Shown here: positions 33,717 through 38,575 of the stretch, piece after piece
How positions within the stretch are numbered: position 1 is the first letter of the stretch
How the letters are laid out: each line of letters opens with the position of its first letter
Origin: Bacillota bacterium
GTDB taxonomy: Bacteria > Bacillota > Clostridia > Christensenellales > CAG-138
Length of the DNA: 38,575 nt
NCBI GenBank assembly: GCA_023396535.1
Contig: JAEWWD010000090.1
Coordinates: 1 to 38,575 of the forward strand
Reading direction: 5' to 3'
The notes under the pieces: model-generated
Told to the model about the DNA's origin: nothing
What the model saw: only the letters and a program-made list of their open reading frames with translations
The model's database searches: none
Position numbers and translations under genes: made by a program

Positions 33717-34784
33717 GTGGAAGAAACCATGAAGGCCGTCGTGCTTCGCGCGCCCGGCGAATACGCGGTGGAAAACGTCCCCGTCCCTGAACCGGGCTTG
33801 CAGGAGGTTCTGGTAGAGATCAGGTCCATTGCGATCTGTGGATCCGACCCCGGCATATTTGCCGGGAACGTCCGTAAGGATGGCTGGCCGCCGCATTATC
33901 CGTTTGTCGCCGGCCATGAATTCGCCGGCCGCGTCGTCGCGGTGGGAGAGGGCGTAACAAAGTTCCACGTCGGAGACCGGGTAGCCGGTGAGGCGCACTG
34001 CGGCTGCGGCGTATGCGACATGTGCATGCAGGGCCTGTACAATCTGTGCCGGAATTACGGCACAGCCGGACACCGCCACTATGGCCACGCGACACAGGGC
34101 TGCTACGCCCAGTATCAGAAATACGACGCGAAAGCGCTGACCGCCCTTCCGGAAAACGTCAGCTACGACGAGGGAGCCATGGTGGATACGGCGGGCACGG
34201 CCTATAACGGGCTGCGGCTGCTCGGCGTGGAGCCGGGCGGCTATACGGCGGTCATTGGCCCCGGCCCGATGGGCGTCATGCTGGCGCAAATGGCAAAGGC
34301 CATGGGCTCGCGCACCATCATTCTGGGGTACCATGACGCCGAGCGGCTTACTGTCGCGCGAAAAGCCGGCGTAGACCATGTTGTGGAAACTGCCGATCTG
34401 CCGGATGTGGTGGATATGGTTCGGAAGCTGACCGGCGGCCGCGGCGCCAACCGCACGTTCGACTGCGCGGGTTCCGCCGGCACGCTGGAGAACGCCATCC
34501 GCATGACCTGTCCCAACGGTAAAGTGGGCGTGATCGCCTACCCCAAACGGCCCGCCGCGCAAGAGGCTTTGTATTACATGGTGAAGAACCAGATCACCGT
34601 ACAGGGCGTGCGGGCAAATCCCAACTGTTCCGGCGCTGTTTTGAATTTGCTCTCTCAGGGGGTGATCGACGCTTCCAGCCTGATCACCCATAGTTTTGGT
34701 ATCGATGAGATCGAATTGGCATTCGATGTTTTCGCTAATCACAGGGACGGCGCAGTCAAGGTCGTCATTCATCCAAACGACTGA
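33717..34784 (+). CDS. Zn-dependent alcohol dehydrogenase, second of a tandem pair
   Basis: This 355-residue paralogue of the preceding gene keeps the same motifs (AICGSDPGIFAGNV, GHEFAGRV, CGCGVCDMC...C, VIGPGPMGVM, VRANPNCS). GTG 33717 follows GAGGAG, 12 bases after the upstream stop. An ATG four codons in (33729) is an alternative. The pair is a clear tandem duplication whose members probably act on related polyols or on successive oxidation steps. Confidence 0.88.
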   Translation: MEETMKAVVLRAPGEYAVENVPVPEPGLQEVLVEIRSIAICGSDPGIFAGNVRKDGWPPHYPFVAGHEFAGRVVAVGEGVTKFHVGDRVAGEAHCGCGVCDMCMQGLYNLCRNYGTAGHRHYGHATQGCYAQYQKYDAKALTALPENVSYDEGAMVDTAGTAYNGLRLLGVEPGGYTAVIGPGPMGVMLAQMAKAMGSRTIILGYHDAERLTVARKAGVDHVVETADLPDVVDMVRKLTGGRGANRTFDCAGSAGTLENAIRMTCPNGKVGVIAYPKRPAAQEALYYMVKNQITVQGVRANPNCSGAVLNLLSQGVIDASSLITHSFGIDEIELAFDVFANHRDGAVKVVIHPND

Positions 34785-34798
34785 CGGAGGAACTATCC

Positions 34799-35830
34799 AT
34801 GTTGCAATATGTTCTCACAGAGCCCGGCCGCATTGCAGTGAAAGAAACGGCGATTCCTGAACCGTCGGGGACACAGGTCCTGATCCGGATCCGATATGTC
34901 GGCATCTGCGGCTCGGATATCCATCTGTACCGCGGCACCTATAACGGACCCCACAGCTATCCCATGCTGTTCGGCCACGAGTGGTCCGGGGTTGTGGAAA
35001 AGGCGGGTGACGGGGTAAGGGGCTTTGTGCCTGGCGATGTGGTGACGGGAGACTGTTCGCGTTTTTGCGGAACATGCGAAGCATGCGAAACGGACGCGAA
35101 CCTGTGTGCGCATATTGAGAAATTCGGAATCACCGTGGACGGCGCTACCGCGGAATATATCCTGCGGGATGAGAAATACCTCTATAAAGCCCCCCAGGGA
35201 ATGGAGCAGGAACTCCTTTGCCTTTCGGAACCGGTCGCCGTGGCAGCGCACCTTCTGCGCAGGGTGCGAAAATGTTTGGACGGGGACCTGCGCGAAAAGC
35301 GGATACTGGTGCTGGGCGGCGGGGTCATCGGTATGAGCGCAGTGATGCTTTTGCGTAACATGCATGGCTGCGTGCAGATCGATCTTTTTGACCTGGCCAA
35401 TTCCAGGAAGCAGATCGCGGCTGCCGTCGGCGCGCATATTCCCTCCCCGGAAGAGCTTAAGCCGCCGGCAGGCGCGGACTATGCTTCCCTGTACGCCGCG
35501 GCGAAATATGATATCGTGATTGAAACCACCGGCGTGGCCTCGGTTTTCGCCAACGCTCTGTATTATGTCAAGCCCGGCGGCATACTCGGCTGCCTCGGCA
35601 TGATCGCCAAGGCCGAAATCGCCCAGAAACTCATCGTAACAAAGGGGCTCACGCTGATCGGCTCTATCGGCGGGACAGGCGACTTTCAGGAGGCAATGGA
35701 GGTCCTTTTAACGCATCCCGAGACGGCTCGCAAGCTGATCAGCCACTATTATCCCATGTCGCAAGCTCCGGAGGCATTCTCCGTCGCCGGTAATCCGGAG
35801 GGAACGATGAAAGTCGTTTTAACGCTCTAG
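34799..35830 (+). CDS. Zn-dependent alcohol/polyol dehydrogenase (third, more distant)
   Basis: This 343-residue MDR-family protein has YVGICGSDIHLYRGTYNGPHSYP, GHEWSG, cysteines in CSRFCGTCEAC...C, and a Rossmann LVLGGGVIGMSAV. It resembles sorbitol/L-idonate/threonine-dehydrogenase-type enzymes more than the tandem pair. GGAGG precedes ATG 34799. It is co-transcribed with its neighbours. Likely an additional polyol or sugar-acid oxidation step; the exact substrate is unknown. Confidence 0.87.
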   Translation: MLQYVLTEPGRIAVKETAIPEPSGTQVLIRIRYVGICGSDIHLYRGTYNGPHSYPMLFGHEWSGVVEKAGDGVRGFVPGDVVTGDCSRFCGTCEACETDANLCAHIEKFGITVDGATAEYILRDEKYLYKAPQGMEQELLCLSEPVAVAAHLLRRVRKCLDGDLREKRILVLGGGVIGMSAVMLLRNMHGCVQIDLFDLANSRKQIAAAVGAHIPSPEELKPPAGADYASLYAAAKYDIVIETTGVASVFANALYYVKPGGILGCLGMIAKAEIAQKLIVTKGLTLIGSIGGTGDFQEAMEVLLTHPETARKLISHYYPMSQAPEAFSVAGNPEGTMKVVLTL

Positions 35831-35831
35831 T

Positions 35832-36764
35832 ATGGACAAGGAGAAATCCGCTTCCGGTATTGGCTGGGTCGGCGTGGGCAATATGGGAAGCCTCATGGTG
35901 CGCCGTCTGCGGCAGGCCGGGTATACAGTCGACGTCTGCGGTTCGGGGCGGCGCGATCTTTCCCCTTTTGCGGAGGATACCGGATGCTGCCTGAAATGTT
36001 CCCCCCGGGCGGTTGCGGAAGGCGCGGACGTGATATTCTCCATGATCCCCAACGGAGAAATACTGCTGCAGATTATCGGCGGACCGGAAGGATTGGCGAA
36101 GGCGGATTTATCCGGAAAGCTGCTGGTGGATATGAGCACCGTTGACCCTAATTCCTCCGCCGAGGCTGCTCGGCTCTTAGAGAAAGCAGGCGGCAGGTTG
36201 CTGCGCGCGCCCGTTACCGGCAGTACCCATTTCGCAAGTGACGGCACGCTGGGCATTATGGTCTCAGGGGAACGGGCCGACTTTGAAAAATGTCTTCCCT
36301 ATTTTCGCGTACTTGGCAACAGGCAGACCTACCTGGGGCAGGGGGAAGCCGCCCGGTACATGAAGATCGTCATCAACATGATGCTGGGGCACGCTCTGCA
36401 ATCCTTCTGTGAAGCGCTGGTGCTGGGGGAAAAGCTGGGGTTGGAGTGGGATGCGATGATCACCCTGATCGCGGATAGCGCCGCCGCGTCTCCGCTGATC
36501 CGCTATAAGGCGGACGCGGTTCGCGCGCGGGATTTCACGCCGACTTCAACCGGCTATAACATGCACAAGGATATGAAAATGGCGACGGACCTTGCACAGC
36601 AGGCCGACGCCAGCCTCCCGTTAACGGCGGCCGCCATGCAGATGTACCATGCGCTGGCGGCGCAGGGGCTCAGCTGCCGGGATTCTTCTTCCCTGATACT
36701 GGTGAACGAACGGTTCAACGGGCTCAACGGAACAGACCTGACGGATGATGAGGCCGGAATATAA
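35832..36764 (+). CDS. NAD-binding beta-hydroxyacid dehydrogenase (3-hydroxyisobutyrate dehydrogenase family)
   Basis: This 310-residue protein has an N-terminal Rossmann IGWVGVGNMGSLM, the DMSTVDPNSS segment, a substrate loop PVTGST and the catalytic K178 in RYMKIVINMMLG. Relatives include tartronate semialdehyde reductase and 3-hydroxyisobutyrate dehydrogenase. The ATG lies one base after the previous stop without a clear ribosome binding site, so translation is probably coupled. It could reduce a semialdehyde made late in sugar-acid breakdown. Confidence 0.86.
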   Translation: MDKEKSASGIGWVGVGNMGSLMVRRLRQAGYTVDVCGSGRRDLSPFAEDTGCCLKCSPRAVAEGADVIFSMIPNGEILLQIIGGPEGLAKADLSGKLLVDMSTVDPNSSAEAARLLEKAGGRLLRAPVTGSTHFASDGTLGIMVSGERADFEKCLPYFRVLGNRQTYLGQGEAARYMKIVINMMLGHALQSFCEALVLGEKLGLEWDAMITLIADSAAASPLIRYKADAVRARDFTPTSTGYNMHKDMKMATDLAQQADASLPLTAAAMQMYHALAAQGLSCRDSSSLILVNERFNGLNGTDLTDDEAGI

Positions 36765-36781
36765 GACAAGGGGGTAACAAA

Positions 36782-38296
36782 GTGACAGTCAGCGACTCCG
36801 ACGTTATTCTCAAAATGACCGGAATCACAAAACGGTTTCCGGGTACGCTCGCGCTGGATAAAGTGCAGTTGACCTGCGAAAAGGGCAAGGTACACGTTCT
36901 GCTGGGCGAAAACGGGGCCGGCAAGTCCACGCTGATGAAAATTATATCGGGCGTATACCAAAGGGACGAGGGGACCATCTGGTACGACGGAAAGGAAGTC
37001 AGTTTCACGAACGTCCGCCAGTCGATGGCGGCGGGTATCAGCATGATCCATCAGGAACTGAACCTTCTGCCCGAAAGGACCATCGCGCAGAACATCTATC
37101 TAGGGCATGAGCCTGTGCGCAAGGGCACGAGGGGCATTGTCGACGAGAAGAAAATGATCGCGGACAGCCGCGCGCTGATGGACAGCCTCGGCCTGGATAT
37201 GGACCCGCAGACCCTGGTCAAAAACCTCAGCATCGCGCAGCAGCAGATGGTGGAAGTCGTAAAGGCGCTTTCACAGGAAGTGAAGCTCGTCATCATGGAC
37301 GAGCCGACTTCCTCGCTGACCAGCCGCGAGATCACCAAGCTCTTTGAGATCGTGGAACGTTTGAAGAAAAACAATACGGCGATCATCTATATTTCCCACC
37401 GTATGGATGAAATCAAGCGCGTCGGCGACTGCGTGACGGTCATGCGGGACGGCCAGTATATCGATACGGTGAACGCCGCCGACGCCGAACTCGACACGTT
37501 GATTTCCATGATGGTGGGCAGGAAAATCCAAAAAATGTACGAACGGAATTACCGCGAGCCCGGCGACGTCATATTCGAAACGCGGGAATTGAGCGGTCTT
37601 CGGTTTCGCAACGTCAGCATAAAGGTGCGAGAGGGCGAAATCGTATCCCTGTCCGGTCTGATCGGCGCGGGCCGTACGGAAATCGCCAAGGCCGTATTTG
37701 GCATCGAGCCCATCGATAAGGGCGGCTTTACGCTTTACGGCAGGCCGATCAAACGCATCACGCCGACCAAAGCCGTTGAATACAGCATGGGCCTTCTGCC
37801 CGAGGACCGAAAAAAAGAAGGGCTGGTGCTGCAGGAGCCCATCAAGGAGAATCTGGTCGCCGCCTGCCTGAAGAAGACTTTTAGAACGGGGATTCTGCAC
37901 GGCAGGACGGAGAATGAAATAGGCGCGAAATATGTCCGCGATCTGCGCATCGCGACGCCCAACGCCGATAAAATCGTCGGCGAGCTCTCGGGCGGCAACC
38001 AGCAGAAGGTCGTCATAGGCAAGTGGCTGGAAACCGGCTGTAAATTCCTGATTATCGACGAGCCTACCCGCGGCATCGACGTCGGGGCCAAAAGCGAAAT
38101 CTACAAGCTGCTCGACTCTCTGGTGCAGCAGGGCTACGGCATACTGATGATCACATCCGAGCTCAACGAAGTCATCGGTATCAGCGACAGGGTATACGTC
38201 GTGAAGGACGGGGAGATTACCGGCGAGCTCAACAGGCACGAGCTGACGCAGGAGCGCATCATGCGCTATGCCGTCGGCGGAGGGGAGGCGGAATAA
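36782..38296 (+). CDS. Sugar ABC transporter ATP-binding protein (RbsA/MglA/XylG type)
   Basis: This 504-residue double ATPase has a first domain with GENGAGKSTLMKI, LSIAQQQMVEV and LVIMDEPTSSL, and a second domain with the family's degenerate P-loop (GAGRTE), LSGGNQQKVVIGKWL and LIIDEPTRGIDVG. It drives import through an RbsC-like permease, whose gene starts directly after the stop. GTG 36782 is preceded by AAGGGGGT. The binding protein is not in the window and probably lies downstream. The substrate is likely the sugar or inositol catabolised by this locus. Confidence 0.95.
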   Translation: MTVSDSDVILKMTGITKRFPGTLALDKVQLTCEKGKVHVLLGENGAGKSTLMKIISGVYQRDEGTIWYDGKEVSFTNVRQSMAAGISMIHQELNLLPERTIAQNIYLGHEPVRKGTRGIVDEKKMIADSRALMDSLGLDMDPQTLVKNLSIAQQQMVEVVKALSQEVKLVIMDEPTSSLTSREITKLFEIVERLKKNNTAIIYISHRMDEIKRVGDCVTVMRDGQYIDTVNAADAELDTLISMMVGRKIQKMYERNYREPGDVIFETRELSGLRFRNVSIKVREGEIVSLSGLIGAGRTEIAKAVFGIEPIDKGGFTLYGRPIKRITPTKAVEYSMGLLPEDRKKEGLVLQEPIKENLVAACLKKTFRTGILHGRTENEIGAKYVRDLRIATPNADKIVGELSGGNQQKVVIGKWLETGCKFLIIDEPTRGIDVGAKSEIYKLLDSLVQQGYGILMITSELNEVIGISDRVYVVKDGEITGELNRHELTQERIMRYAVGGGEAE

Positions 38297-38575
38297 ATGC
38301 CCGAAAAGACTGCGAAAAATGCCATCCTGAACAGCCTGCGCGCCGCGAGGCAATTCACAAGGACAATGAATATCCCCGGCATCGCCATAGGCGACCTGCT
38401 GCTCATTCTCTTCTTCAGCCTGATGTCCGACCGGTTCCTATCCAGCTACAATCTGCTCGCAATCCTCCGTAACAGTTGCACGCTGCTGCTGGCGGCGCTT
38501 GGTCTGACATGGGTCATACTCATGTCGCAGAACAACGTCTCCGTGGGCGCGGTGGTCTCCATGGCGGCCGTGATG
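38297..38575 (+). CDS. Sugar ABC transporter permease (RbsC type), partial at window end
   Basis: The ATG at 38297 abuts the ATPase stop codon and the frame stays open for 93 codons to the window end. After a charged N-terminus come a TM segment (GDLLLILFFSLMSDRF), SSYNLLAILRNSCTLLLAALG and the RbsC-type motif VSVGAVVSMAA. The protein is truncated only by the window boundary. Confidence 0.9.
   Translation, partial: MPEKTAKNAILNSLRAARQFTRTMNIPGIAIGDLLLILFFSLMSDRFLSSYNLLAILRNSCTLLLAALGLTWVILMSQNNVSVGAVVSMAAVM

Noticed and set aside
33678..34772. Minus-strand open frame across the second Zn-dehydrogenase
   Set aside because: Shadow of a well-supported dehydrogenase gene with intact zinc motifs on the plus strand.
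37271..38353. Minus-strand open frame across the RbsA-type ATPase
   Set aside because: Shadow of a double-ATPase gene with all nucleotide-binding motifs on the plus strand.

Overview
The window looks like a chromosomal segment of an anaerobic, Gram-positive-type bacterium (Bacillota, probably Clostridia-like). The evidence is a lipoprotein and a surface protein ending in a PKTGD-type sorting signal, strong AGGAGG-type ribosome binding sites, OmpR/sensor-kinase pairs driving a lipoprotein-dependent ABC system, and a clostridial style of intergenic repeats. Base composition is mixed; the segment around 2.3-3.8 kb is visibly AT-richer than its neighbours. No transposase, integrase, phage gene or CRISPR array was found. 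The species cannot be named from the sequence alone.

Layout. 1-0.4 kb: 3' end of a tRNA, a terminator and copy A of an intergenic repeat (family R). 0.4-1.6 kb: a uroporphyrinogen-decarboxylase-family protein. 1.6-2.5 kb: non-coding, with R copy B and a promoter set in repeated ATATCGAT boxes. 2.5-7.8 kb: a three-gene operon of an alpha-oxoamine-synthase-type PLP enzyme, a six-TM hybrid histidine kinase and a response regulator with an HD-GYP output. 7.8-10.7 kb: R copy C and a large MalT/LAL-type LuxR regulator. 10.9-14.3 kb: a secreted, beta-helix-like, wall-anchored surface protein. 14.3-16.2 kb: structured repeat E1, an ICMT-like membrane methyltransferase on the minus strand and a decayed WD40-repeat gene. 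16.3-24.8 kb: an OmpR/kinase pair, structured repeat E2, then a solute-binding protein, two sugar-type permeases, an HlyD-like adaptor and a MacB-like permease. 25.0-29.6 kb: isoaspartyl dipeptidase, cyanophycinase and cyanophycin synthetase. 29.6-38.6 kb: a carbohydrate (probably inositol-type) catabolic locus in two divergent arms, with a GntR regulator, epimerase and creatininase-like hydrolase on the minus strand and three Zn-dehydrogenases, a hydroxyacid dehydrogenase and an RbsA/RbsC-type transporter on the plus strand.

How the genes may work together. The 2.5-7.8 kb operon has the parts of a CqsA/CqsS or LqsA/LqsS (alpha-hydroxyketone) signalling system: a synthase that could make a diffusible ketone, a six-TM hybrid kinase that could sense it, and a regulator that could lower c-di-GMP. 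In this background, that is the best candidate for an undescribed system. The 16-25 kb genes form a regulon marked by the same 11-bp-phased CTTCAT direct repeat in front of both the response-regulator gene and the transporter operon. The cyanophycin genes cover synthesis, depolymerisation and dipeptide cleavage of a nitrogen store. The last locus resembles the Thermotoga-type inositol route (dehydrogenation, ring hydrolysis by an IolN-like enzyme, epimerisation), controlled from a shared intergenic region that carries two near-identical inverted operators.

Two repeat families stand out. Family R (three copies) and family E (two copies) are both intergenic and fold into hairpins whose sequences differ while pairing is kept. 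In E the central segment lies in opposite orientations relative to its flanks in the two copies.
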